64,000 nucleotides of DNA from positions 985,583 to 1,049,582 of the forward strand of contig RDEW01000018.1 in assembly GCA_011109175.1 (NCBI GenBank), given 5' to 3'. The translations under genes were made by a program, and so were the position numbers. Source of the stretch: Dicyema japonicum (taxonomy: Eukaryota; Dicyemida; Rhombozoa; Dicyemidae). The notes beneath the pieces are model-generated. The model had not been told where the DNA came from and searched no databases. It saw nothing but the letters and a program-made list of their open reading frames with translations. Shown here piece after piece: positions 54,409-63,668 of the stretch (positions within the stretch are counted from its first letter, which is position 1; the number at the start of each line of letters is the position of its first letter).

Positions 54409-55548
54409 ATGACAAATCATGCATGTAATATTAATTATCCTTTAACTGCCAAAATTGCTAAATCCCTTCTTCATAAACTCCCCCGAGGAGTCGGGGAGAG
54501 CTACCCGGCCTGGTAACATCTTGACTAATAACCCAAAGTTTTGTCGTCTTTTACTTTGTAACCTCATTGCTCGACGTCCTGGGGGAACTCCAAGAAATCG
54601 ACACTCCCAAGCTTTCCAAGTATATTATGAAACACCACGTGTCCACCCCCAGAGGTCTGAGTCTTCATTTATATAGGGGCTGGATTTGTGGGCTCATTGG
54701 GGGAACTGATGACTAATGACAGAGATGAGCACGTGGGTGGGATAGTTGATATAGCAATGACCTATTGTGCCTTGATATGTCTTTGCAGTCTTAATGCTGA
54801 TTTGTCCTTGTTGGATAGAAAAGCTATTCTCACCCACGTGGCCAGTTTACAACAGCCAGATGGGAGTTTTATGTCTGCTTGTGAAGGAAATAGCGCTGAT
54901 TTACGATTCACTTTCTGTGCGGTCTCGATTTGCTCGATTCTTCAGGGATTTGAAAGTATCAACATCGAAGCTGCCTACAAATTCATCACAGACTGTTTGG
55001 TGGACCCCATTTATGATTGTAGTCCTATGAGGGTGGATTTGGCTTCATTCCTTTCTCGGAGGCCAATGGTGGAGCCACATTTTGTGCTTTGGCCTCACTG
55101 TTTATGCTTGGCAAGCTGGATTGCTTCTATGAGAACTTCACCAACAGCAGAAAACTGCTCGTTAGGTGGCTAGTGAGGAGACAGGTCGGTGGGTTTAACG
55201 GGAGACCAAACAAGGACGCTGATAGCTGTCAGTCTTTCTGGATTGGGTCCTCAATGCACGTTTAAAGGAATTTTATTGCTAGATTTTGGGGTGCTTGGAG
55301 TTTGTAGACCTGGAGAGCAATTTTGAGTTCCTTTCTGAGTGCAGCTGTAGGAACGGTGGACTCTCCAAATTTCCCGAAGGTTCTTTTGGTATGGAATGCT
55401 TCTTATTTGAGATTTGATGCATACTCACTTCTCGTTGTTTGGAATTTCCTTCCTCCACTGTCCTCCTGATTTGTCCTCTGTGTGTCCTCATCTTATATCC
55501 ACGGAAAATGCATTTAAACACTCCTTTAGTTCGTTCTATTATCAGTAA
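54409..55548 (+). CDS. PGGT1B: geranylgeranyltransferase type I subunit beta, 6 exons
   Basis: With the shared alpha subunit, this enzyme prenylates CaaL proteins such as Rho and Rac. From ATG 54409 the frame reads TAKIAKSLLHKLPRGVGESY, a 26-nt intron, CFVVFYFVTSLLDVLGELQE, an intron of 31 (GC-AG) or 37 nt, then EHVGGIVDIAMTYCALICLC. Further blocks are LQQPDGSFMSACEGNSADLR, FTFCAVSICSILQGF, a 23-nt intron, NGGATFCALASLFMLGKLD, VGGFNGRPNKDADSCQSFWI, a 23-nt intron, NGGLSKFPEGSF, a 23-nt intron and DLMHTHFSLFGISFL. The zinc ligands are visible as the D and C of DADSC and the H of LMHTH. About 335-337 aa remain (human 377). The total is 3n with either choice for the second intron. Confidence 0.93.
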
Positions 55549-56300
55549 TTTTGAATTTGTCAAAAAAAGTGGGAGTGTTTGGAATTAGAAGTTTATATGT
55601 ACTTTGCTGTGTCTCGGGGGAGATCTTTTTGTTCTTCCACGGGAGGTTATAACCAGAAATATTTTGTCTTGCACAATACTTCTTTAGAGACCAGTAGGTT
55701 GATCTAAGGCGTTGGACGTATGATAACGAAGCCAGTGTACAGGTCTGTCATCAGATGAAGATGAGGGAATATATCCATAAGACGTTGACATTTTTGGGGG
55801 AGCCACTTTCTAGTTAAATATGCAGTCCTCGACGAACTGATTCCAGTTCCTAGGTTCATAGTGAGACACATCTTTTTCAAACACCACGTGCATTTTTATC
55901 CACCATTGTGGGGGTACTCCAACAGAGAAAGCTAGGAACTGGGAGGTCTCTTTGGATAGGTGGATCACATGACGCCTCTAGGAATTATCTATGTTTTGTC
56001 CACACATACGGCCCTTGAAAACAACAAAATATTTGGTCACGGACCTCATGAGATCATCGCTTCAGAAATGCAGTTCCCGATGACCGTCAGAGAGAGAATC
56101 GCGTGGTCCCTGGTTGAAGTAAAGTTCGAGATCTTTTTGCTTCCCACTGACACTAGGATTCGACTTGAAAGTAAAGGATCTTTGTGTTTACCTGTCTTGA
56201 CGTGTTCCCAACTCCTCGCCAGTTTTCTACATGTTAGCGAAGCTGAGGTGAACAATCCAATTTCTCCCAGGTTTAGGTAGAACCAGACTCAAACTCGGAA
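55549..56300 (-). CDS. possible unrecognised gene (fragmentary exons)
   Basis: Minus-strand stretches read HLSKETSQFLAFSVGVPPQW, WIKMHVVFEKDVSHYEPRNW and NQFVEDCIFN near 55960-55825. Further on they read KCQRLMDIFPHLHLMTDLY and TGFVIIRPTP, and upstream ILVSVGSKKISNFTSTRDHA. These look protein-like and lie in different frames with candidate small introns between them. No start, stop or family was established. It converges with PGGT1B. Confidence 0.3.
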
Positions 56301-56664
56301 CGTCAGGAGTTTTTTAGTTCCAGAAACTATCTGAATCCGTCATTTATTTAAGTAAGAAAAGGCATGAATCGATAAAAACATTGTGGCATATATCAATAAG
56401 CCATATTTGAGGCGATTACAAACCAGCACAAAATATCTGCAATGCTTCATTAATAAAGAGAGCCCTCGTTTTCTTCTTTATGAGCATAAGTGACTCAGAA
56501 AACATGTAATAATAACAACAGAACGTATAAATATATATCTCAGCGGAAGTCAAACAATTTTGTCAAAGCCTAGCAACTTGTGATAGCCAATAATTTTAAA
56601 CTACGGAAAGTCTACCACACGAATCCCTTAAAATCTCCCATGCTAAACAAAAGGATACAAAAGC

Positions 56665-56913
56665 CGCACATATTAACGGCTAACAAGATCCCATCTATAC
56701 TGCTTAAAGCAAAGTCACCAAGTAAATTCCCGACCAGGAAACCACCCATTAACAATTTCCCATTAAAACCACAAAAACAGCCAAATAGNCACACATATTG
56801 ACGGCTAACAAGATCCCATCTATACTGCTTAAAACAAAGTCACCAAGTAAATTCCCAACCAGGAAACCACCCATTAACAATTTCCTATTAAAACCACAAA
56901 AACAGCCAAATAG
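56665..56913. repeat. two 124-bp copies around a single N (56665-56788, 56790-56913)
   Basis: Copies contain ggctaacaagatcccatcta and differ at few positions. On the minus strand they encode a hydrophobic stretch (LLMGGFLVGNLLGDF..SS) that could be a membrane segment of an unrecognised short gene. Confidence 0.85.
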
Positions 56914-56990
56914 AGAGAACTAATGGAAATCGACAAAAACAAATTAATATTGATAATCCTAATCCCAACTAAAGTAAATAAATAGTCAGT

Positions 56991-58479
56991 CTATTCATAA
57001 TATCCCATATCCTTCTCAAACTTCTTAGTCTTCTCGATGTGCATTTCAATGTCATACGGAGATTTCATTATCTTCTCAAACAGCCCAAGAATGTATTCAC
57101 TCGTCTCCCCAAAATGAGTCTGGGGGTCGTTATTCATAGTAATATAAAGATTCTCAGGCACCAGCTCCTTCACTGGCTCATAAATATCCGATGTAAATTT
57201 AAAACTAGGTTAAAAAAACACAAACTTATCCAAAGTATTCCCAAAAAGTTCCAAAATTGGTTCCAACTCAGCCTCTGGGTTCTCAGTCTCCACCTTCGTG
57301 GATGCTATGGCCAGGAAATAGCCAGGTGGAGCCACCATGGCTTGCTGGCTCAGAAGTAGTCCATAAATATCTAAATTTCCCACAAAAACTACCATTGACC
57401 CTGTTGACACGTGCTCCAGGAATGATTATCTGGGCAGAAGAACAGGAAGAGATGGCCCTCAGGGGATGGTCAAGTATACAGATACAGCGAACAATCTTTC
57501 CAGTGACTTTGCACATACTGGTGGCATAGGAGGGATCACATATCACCATGGGACTGGGAACGAACTCTCCGTTCTTGATTTTGACCCCTACCACCTTCCC
57601 AGGCCCGTCCCCTGTCTTTTCCACGACAATCTCCACTTCAGGAACAGAAAGCATGAAGGTTCCCCCAAAAACCGCACTAAGTCGGGCAAACGCCTGAGTT
57701 ATGCTGCTGAGTCCGTACATGGGGAAGTAAAAAGGAGATGTGTTGTCCCCTATGGACTCGGCGTACACGTTTATCCGTTTGGAAATCTCCGCAACGGACA
57801 GAAACTTCCTGGAAGTCAGAAAAGGGGGAACCGGTCATTAGGACACAAGGCAAGAGCGTGAGTGACCATAGTCTGCATTTCCGGACTCAGATCGAACTTC
57901 GTGTAGACTTCCTGGATCGGTTTTTTGACCAAGGCGGGGTCATCGGGCTTCAAGGAGTTCATATATCCGTGAAACTTCCGTAAACGATTCAATTCCAAGG
58001 CTTTTGATAGTTCTAAAGTTGGATTTTAAGCCTACTGAAAGTTTTCAGTTCTTTGAGGCACTCACTGTTGGTGGCAGGAACCTTCCACAAGTTTCCCTTG
58101 TCGTAGACGTAGGAACCGCTGATGGGGTGGAATGTGATGTATCGGTAAGCTCCTGTGGATTTAAATAGGTCTGATAGTAGTCCTGGAATAATGGGAAGGA
58201 CTACCGCCCGATAGCATCACCTTGGGGATGAGATCCACGTTCCAGTCCTTGTCAGCACCGTAGCAATTTGAAGGGTGGTCTGAAGAGTTGCAGTAAGTGA
58301 AAAATTGGGAAAGTGGACTCAGCGAGGCGCATTCGCTCCCGTAATAGTCGTTCCGATCAACTTGGAAAACTTTCTTCTCCTCGACTGAGAGCATGCCACT
58401 GATTACACATTCCTTCAGTGAGAGAACTGCTTACGATTATCCCAGTGCCGAGAATCGTCACGTCAAAATCCTGATCCAT
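56991..58479 (-). CDS. GDI2: Rab GDP-dissociation inhibitor (GDI)
   Basis: GDI extracts and recycles GDP-bound prenylated Rab GTPases. From ATG 58477-58479 the protein reads MDQDFDVTILGTGII, a 22-nt intron, ECVISGMLSVEEKKVF, QVDRNDYYGSECASLSPLSQ, DKDWNVDLIPKVMLSG and a 22-nt intron. It continues LLSDLFKSTGAYRYITFHPI, YVYDKGNLWKVPATN, a region with an uncertain intron, LELNRLRKFHGYMN, VYTKFDLSPEMQTMVTHALA, a 23-nt intron, YFPMYGLSSITQAFARLSAV, FGGTFMLSVPEVE, CDPSYATSMCKVTGK and IVRCICILDHPLRA. After further exons come FLAIASTKVETENPEAELEP and, at the end, THFGETSEYILGLFEKIM. The dinucleotide-binding G-TG and the Rab-binding-platform blocks are intact. It stops at 56991. Confidence 0.95.
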
Positions 58480-58787
58480 TATTACAACAATTAACTAATT
58501 ATTTTTATTTATTTAAATTTGATTAAATAATAATTATTTTTGCTGAAATAATAAATTTTAATATTTTGTGTTGACTATTTTTTCATTTTTTATAATAAAA
58601 CCAAATTAATTAGTTAGATGTAACCGTGGTCTGGTATTATTAAATTAATAAGTTTCCCCTGATCGGCACTTCCTGGAAGTCCGAGAATGCGAAGACTGCT
58701 GAGGGAAGTCGTCATCACCTAATTTTTTCATTCTGGTTATGACGGTTTTTTTCTGGTTCAATCAAATTAATTTAAATTAATAATTAA
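58480..58787. promoter_or_regulatory. AT-rich divergent intergenic region
   Basis: About 308 bp between the GDI start (minus) and the next plus-strand ATG. It is mostly A/T and probably holds both promoters. No specific site is identifiable. Confidence 0.35.
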
Positions 58788-58991
58788 ATGAACGTAGAAG
58801 CCTTGACTGCATGGCTATTCCCCCTAAAAATTGCGAGCAAAACTCGCTCGATAGCCAACAGCGCTCGCGAAGATCGTCGAAACTTCCAGAAATCAGATTC
58901 CAAAGTCGACCCTGAAATTCCCATGTCGAGGGTCCCATGGTATTGCTTAGTGTTAATTTTATTTTTATATTTTATATTGATTTTTTTGTGA
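58788..58991 (+). CDS. SERP1: RAMP4/SERP1-like small tail-anchored ER protein
   Basis: RAMP4/SERP1 is a roughly 66-aa tail-anchored protein bound to the Sec61 translocon. This frame opens with ATG 58788 and encodes 67 aa: ASKTRSIANSAREDRRNFQK, then a linker with a Pro, then PWYCLVLILFLYFILIFL at the very C-terminus. The pattern (R-x-x-AN near the start, R-N in the middle, Pro-Trp beginning a single C-terminal membrane segment) matches RAMP4 (RIRMANEK, RGNV, VGPWLLALFIFV). Sequence identity is low. The N-terminus has about 12 extra residues, and no intron is needed. It could be another tail-anchored protein. Confidence 0.5.
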   Translation: MNVEALTAWLFPLKIASKTRSIANSAREDRRNFQKSDSKVDPEIPMSRVPWYCLVLILFLYFILIFL

Positions 58992-59092
58992 ATTAATAAT
59001 TTAATTAAATAATTGACTTAATTACGTTTTATTAATTTCTGACGTTAATGTGGTATGACGATAAGAATTGGTTGAAATTTACTCTCATCTGA

Positions 59093-59194
59093 TAAATTCG
59101 CCCCAATTGATCCTCGGGATTCTCAGTCTCCGCCTTTGAGATAAATTGCCCTAGAAAGCTGACCTTGTGAGGCTCTGTCAGCTCGGTGACTTAT
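59093..59194 (-). pseudogene. GDI-derived fragment, left part (split by a LINE)
   Basis: The minus strand reads SKAETENPEDQLG, matching STKVETENPEAELEP of the GDI gene 2 kb away. The preceding residues RASQGQLSRAI resemble the family's AAQGKYIAIAS. The left flank ends in the 17-bp repeat tcagctcggtgacttat; the remainder (VISHRAD) lies beyond the inserted LINE at 61103-61140. Frames are shifted, so it is a dead duplicate. Confidence 0.55.
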
Positions 59195-61102
59195 AACAAC
59201 AACAACAACGATTTATTGACAAAAGAGTTAAGGAGATTTCTGAAAGGTATTACATCTGAGTTTTACCATAAGGCTTGGACTCCACACCTGGACCTTTCCT
59301 CCTCCTTTTTTTTAATTATTAATTTTTTTCGGAACGTTTCTCCCAGCTTTTTAATCTTTATTCTCCCAGCTTTATATATGTGTCCTGGACCTTTGATCTC
59401 CTCCTGAAACCATTGATCCGATCCTCCACAATCTTGCTAATCGGTTCCAGGAGCTTGTTTTCGTCCTCGTTTAGACAGTCTTTCAGTTTCTTGTTTAAGG
59501 AGAGCTTAATTGCAGCTCTTCTAGTCTTCTCTAAGAGGGATAAGATCTTGTCCCTCTTCGGAGAGAAGAACCACCCCTCGCACCCATAAAGTAAGCTAGG
59601 GAGAATAACTCCCTTGAAGATAAACAGATAAGTGTCACTGCTAACGTGTAACTTCCGTGTACATAGGAGCGACTGAAAGGCTCTCTTTCTCCTCCCCTTT
59701 ATNATAAAGTAAGCTAGGGGGAATAACTCCCTTGAAGATAAACAGATAAGTGTCACTGCTAACGTGTAACTTCCGTGTACATAGGAGCGACTGAAAGGCT
59801 CTCTTTCTCCTCCCCTTTATGTCGTCCATGTAATCTCCTGCGTGTCCTTAGTCGACCCCCATGTAACGCAGACTGTGTGCATTGTTTACTCCCAGTGTGT
59901 ATTCTTGTTTCAGGTGCTTTTTCACATTGCTTATTCAGAGTGCGCAAGATTTTTCAGCAGAGAGCTTTAGCCCTCTCAAGTTGCACCAATGCTCAATCTG
60001 GTCGACATACTCCCGGATTCTTCCTTCAGATATAGAAGATTTTAGAAATGTGTCCACCAAGATTACGTCATCCGCATAAATTAGGAGACTAGTCTTAATA
60101 TTCCTCGGACGTGGAAAACTCGCCATAAATATATTAAACAAAATAGGGCTCAATACTGAACCTTGAGGTACTCCTCTTTTGAATGATATTGCATCAGATA
60201 TATCCACACACCTTCACAAAAAATTGTCTTTCCTGAAAATAATTTCTTAGCCAAACAAATAGGTATCTTGGAACACATGCTGATACAAGCTGCTTTAACA
60301 ACGCTTCATGGCATACACTGTCGAATGCTTTCGAGACATCAAGACATAATAAGTTTATTTGTCTCTTGGAATCCTTTGCTTTCATGATTTCAGAATTCAG
60401 TAAAAAGAAACTGTCTGCAAGCCTCTTCCGGGACGAAAACCCCAATGCTCCGGAATCAGAAGTCGTTTTATTCTATATGTCTGCTTAGCCTTTTGAAAAT
60501 GATACGTTCAATCACTTTCGCGAAAGAACATATTAAGCTAATTGGTCTGTAGCTTGCCGGATCTCTCTTTGGCTTCCCTGGTTTTGGAATCATCCTCACG
60601 ACAGCTTTCTTCCATATTAAAGGCAAGTGGCCAAGTCGTAAACACCCATCATAAAGACATCGCAGATAGTCAAACAAAATATCCGGACCCTCTTTGATAA
60701 GTTTCATTGATATGTGGTCATATCCTGAAGCATTGACCTTGCATTCCCTGATAGCTGTCATCACTTCAAAGATGCTGACAGTGCTATCAGCAATAGGTAG
60801 TTCCTCGCCGGAGTGTTTAAATACATCGGCAGACAACTTCTTTTTGTCATCAGGGATCAAACTCCACGGATCCACACCCTGAATTTTTTGGAGTTGATCC
60901 CTGAATATCGAAGGTGTTTTCTCCGTTATGCATACTCCCCCGTCTGGTTTATCCAATATAATTTTTTCTGCACCCGACTTCGGACACATTATCTTCTGAT
61001 AGCATTTCCAAAAAGAGGGATTCTTCATATCAATTTTTGCAGCCTCAGCCCTCCATATACGGTCAGTCTCCTCCTTCCATATATTGCTGATTGCTTCCTT
61101 CA
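59195..61102 (-). mobile_element. 5'-truncated non-LTR retrotransposon with 17-bp target-site duplication
   Basis: Read high to low: AAKIDMKNPSFWKCYQKIMC, NASGYDHISMKLIKEGP, LPLIWKKAVVRMIPKPGKPK, SYRPISLICSFAKVIERIIF, SRKRLADSFFLLNSEI, LLCLDVSKAFDSVCHEAL, RGVPQGSVLSPILFNIFMAS and LLIYADDVILVDTF (YADD near 60090). Next come HWCNLRGLKLSAEKSC, and after an incoherent part VILPSLLYGCEGWFFSPKRD. One frameshift lies before GVPQG. The 3' end carries (AAC)n on the plus strand (59195-59211). tcagctcggtgacttat flanks it exactly (59178-59194, 61103-61119). No endonuclease is present, so the insertion is 5'-truncated. Confidence 0.88.
59586..59820. repeat. two 117-bp copies around a single N (59586-59702, 59704-59820)
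   Basis: Copies begin ataaagtaagctagggg and lie inside the retrotransposon C-terminal region. Confidence 0.9.
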
Positions 61103-61156
61103 TCAGCTCGGTGACTTATGACGGTCAATGCGCTTATAACGTAAAGGATTGGTTAN

Positions 61157-61258
61157 GGTCATCATTTATTGGAATTGGGTCATCATTTATTGGAATTGGG
61201 TCAACATTTATGGGAATTGGGTCAACATTTATGGGAATTGGGTCAACATTTATGGGAT
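61157..61258. repeat. 21-bp minisatellite, about 4.9 copies
   Basis: Units of ggtcaacatttatgggaatt(g) or ggtcatcatttattggaatt(g) start at 61157, 61178, 61199, 61220 and 61241, directly after the N at 61156. Two sequence variants are arranged 2 + 3. Confidence 0.9.
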
Positions 61259-61530
61259 AGAGTGTATATGCCTTTATCGACAAGTCATGAACGCTTTCTA
61301 GAATTTTTGTAGGATTAGGGATACCGTTATGGTCACTTTCATGGAAACCCTAAGAAATGATGTCTGTGCTTCTTCTCAACTTTAGTGGGTTTAAGTAATT
61401 CCTTAGACGTGATTCCAAGCTCACTGATCTTAATCTTGTCCTACGAGAATATTAGGTTTTTGTATTGAACGTAATCCTCTGGCATCAATGTGATGTCACC
61501 TCGAATTTCGACCCCCTGAGTAGTGATAAC
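61259..61530. other. unassigned sequence
   Basis: No gene recognised. Confidence 0.3.
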
Positions 61531-61535
61531 CGAGA

Positions 61536-61622
61536 TACTTCACATTCCACCCCATTAGCGGTTTTTATGTCTACGACAACGGAAACCAGTGGAAGGTCCC
61601 TGCCATAACAAGAAGTGCGAAA
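61536..61622 (+). pseudogene. GDI-derived exon fragment, opposite orientation
   Basis: The plus strand reads YFTFHPISGFYVYDNGNQWK then VPAITRSA. This is nearly the same as YITFHPISGSYVYDKGNLWK then VPATNSE of the GDI gene on the minus strand at 58.1 kb. Flanking exons are not recognisable. Either a second diverged GDI/REP-type gene remnant or a rearranged duplicate. Confidence 0.65.
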
Positions 61623-61629
61623 AAAACTA

Positions 61630-61955
61630 AAAAAATTCACTAGGCTTTAAATCTCATCCTTGGAGTTGCCAAGAGCTTCCGAATCGAACCCTCAACAGCA
61701 AAAGATGAGCATTGCTTCATGTTGTACACTCGCAAGGAAAATAGGTGGTTTTCGTATTTGTAAAGGTTTTCTGCAAAGTCTTGCTTTCGGATCCTTCTTC
61801 GTGTGTCTGTCCTCATAAGAATTCTGAATGCAGAACGGGAATTTCAATTGTATTCCAAAATAAAAAAGATCTTTTAAACATGAATCCGTGTATACCACGT
61901 GGGATTGATGATTATTCAATGTTAGAAAAGATCAAAAATAAGTTTCTAAAATAGA
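61630..61955 (+). CDS. possible short exons, unrecognised
   Basis: A frame reads LGVAKSFRIEPSTAKDEHCF and MLYTRKENR. A 21-nt GT-AG segment can then be removed, giving FSAKSCFRILLRVSVLI. Another frame reads DLLNMNPCIPRGIDDYSMLE. These are suggestive of coding, but no complete gene or family could be built. Confidence 0.25.
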
Positions 61956-62177
61956 AATAATATTTTGGAGTCAAATCCGGGTAAAATGCTGGTCCCCTAA
62001 TTAAAAGAGGTCGAAAGTTGGCGAACAATAAAAAACTCTAGGCGGATACTTTATAACCTCTCGTCCCCCTTCTTAATAGATTCGGGAGACATAGTTTTGA
62101 AATCCGAACCATTGAATGCTCCAATATCTGGTCGACTCTTGTATGACCCAAATTATTTTTGAACCAGAAAACCACCG

Positions 62178-62820
62178 TCATATCCAAAATGAACAAAATT
62201 TAGGTGATTCCAGCTTCAGGTGATCCCAGCCTCCCTCAATTGTCTCCTCATCTTTTCTCGGTGTTCCGACTGCGTTCTTGTGCATTTCCGATCTGCGTAC
62301 TCGAGTCCTTCGCAGGGGCACTGTTCCAGTCGCCTTTATCATATTTTCTAGGTTTCTAGGCAGGATTTCTACATGGGAATATTTCCTTAGTAGGTTTGCT
62401 GCCTTTACTTGAATGTTGCATATCTTGTCCAAATTTGTTGCAGAAAGGTTAGATCCCCAGATATTGCATGCTTATCCTATTGTAGCCTCGATGAACTGTT
62501 TGTATATGACATCCAGACCACTCAGATCTTTTTTGTCTCTTAGGTTTCCCAAGAACGCCTTCAGGAAGTTGATTTTCCTCGTACAAGTCAATAACATATT
62601 TTCGACATGTTTTGTAAAGGTTAAGTGTCAAAGGTAACTCCCAGGATTTTCTGGTATATTCTTCCCATCCAGTGTGACGCCAATTGATACTTTCCCTAGT
62701 TTTCTGTTTGTCGTGAATAGGGTCACACAGATTTTCCCAAAGCCATAAACTTAATTTGTTCAGATTGTCGTCCTGTATTCTTCTCGTTGCTTCCAGGAGG
62801 TACATAAACAATTCTGTTTT
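62178..62820 (-). mobile_element. non-LTR retrotransposon RT C-terminal fragment
   Basis: Minus-strand frames read KICVTLFTTNRKLGKVSIGV, FTKHVENMLLTCTRKINFLK, AFLGNLRDKKDLSGLDVIYK, QFIEATIG, WGSNLSATNLDKICNIQVKA, ANLLRKYSHVEILPRNLE and MHKNAVGTPRKDEETIEGG. This is the post-catalytic part of a LINE RT (K-x-x-x-LFT-R, kyLG-like region, IYKQFIE, W-SNLS-TN). Three frames are used, so it is dead. 62868-62915 repeats part of it (tttgtctcttaggtttccca). Confidence 0.7.
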
Positions 62821-63349
62821 GTGGAGGAAAAGAAATTAATTAAATGACTAATTTTAAATTCCCCGTTGTTAGTTTTGTCTCTTAGGTTTCCCAAGAACGC
62901 CTTCAGGAAGTTGATTAACTTCTTAATCTTGTCTCATTAGATCGGCGAACTCAAAGGGATGATTCAACGTGAAAATATTTTATTGGTTATGACCCTGGTG
63001 GATTCTGTCCAAGTACTCAGAATTATATGGGTGATTCAAAGGGGAAAACATAGACTCAGTCCCATTGAAGAAAACTGAAGAATTCACTTCGGGTTCTAAT
63101 CAACTTGGGTTACTGGTATTGATCATTGTGCGGACATTGGATACAGAACGAGGAAAAGTGATTGATTCTGAGAGGAAGGATAAATATCAACTGGATCGCT
63201 CTAATAAGTAAGAACGATTTTCAAAATAATTTCAGGACTTTCACGAGAACCATAATCCTTATAGATCGACACGTGCAAGAAACACACTATATAAGAGTAC
63301 CAAACAGTTATGAAGGGAGCCGAGGCATTTTCTCAACTTCTTTCGTTTA
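62821..63349. other. unassigned sequence with a short partial duplicate
   Basis: 62868-62915 duplicates 62531-62579. No gene recognised. Confidence 0.35.
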
Positions 63350-63515
63350 GTTACGTGTGAGTCCCTGTGGACAATCTGAATCTGCAGTGAGGTATCAATG
63401 ATGACGATGTCACTTGTCAAACCAAAAACCATAGATGATGCGTAGAGCCTTTAATTTGAATGAACAGCAGCGAGATTCGGACCGGAAGTATCTGAATTTT
63501 GCCCAGTACTTATGA
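63350..63515 (-). repeat. dispersed repeat DR2, tRNA-like promoter on the minus strand
   Basis: gtgtgagtccctgtggacaa, tgatgacgatgtcacttgtc, gatgcgtagagcctttaatt and acagcagcgagattcggacc match 24300-24470. The reverse complement of the last block (ggtccgaatctcgctgctg) contains a B-box-like motif. Candidate tRNA-derived SINE. Confidence 0.5.
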
Positions 63516-63668
63516 TACTCGCCCAGAAGAATTATTTTTAAATCCCGCCAATTTATTTTTTGAGTAGCCATAAATTAAAAAATTTATTATTAAATTATTT
63601 TATTAAATATAAAAAGCAATATCTATGTTTTAAATTTATCAAACATTAATTGGCCTGCTGCCATCGCA

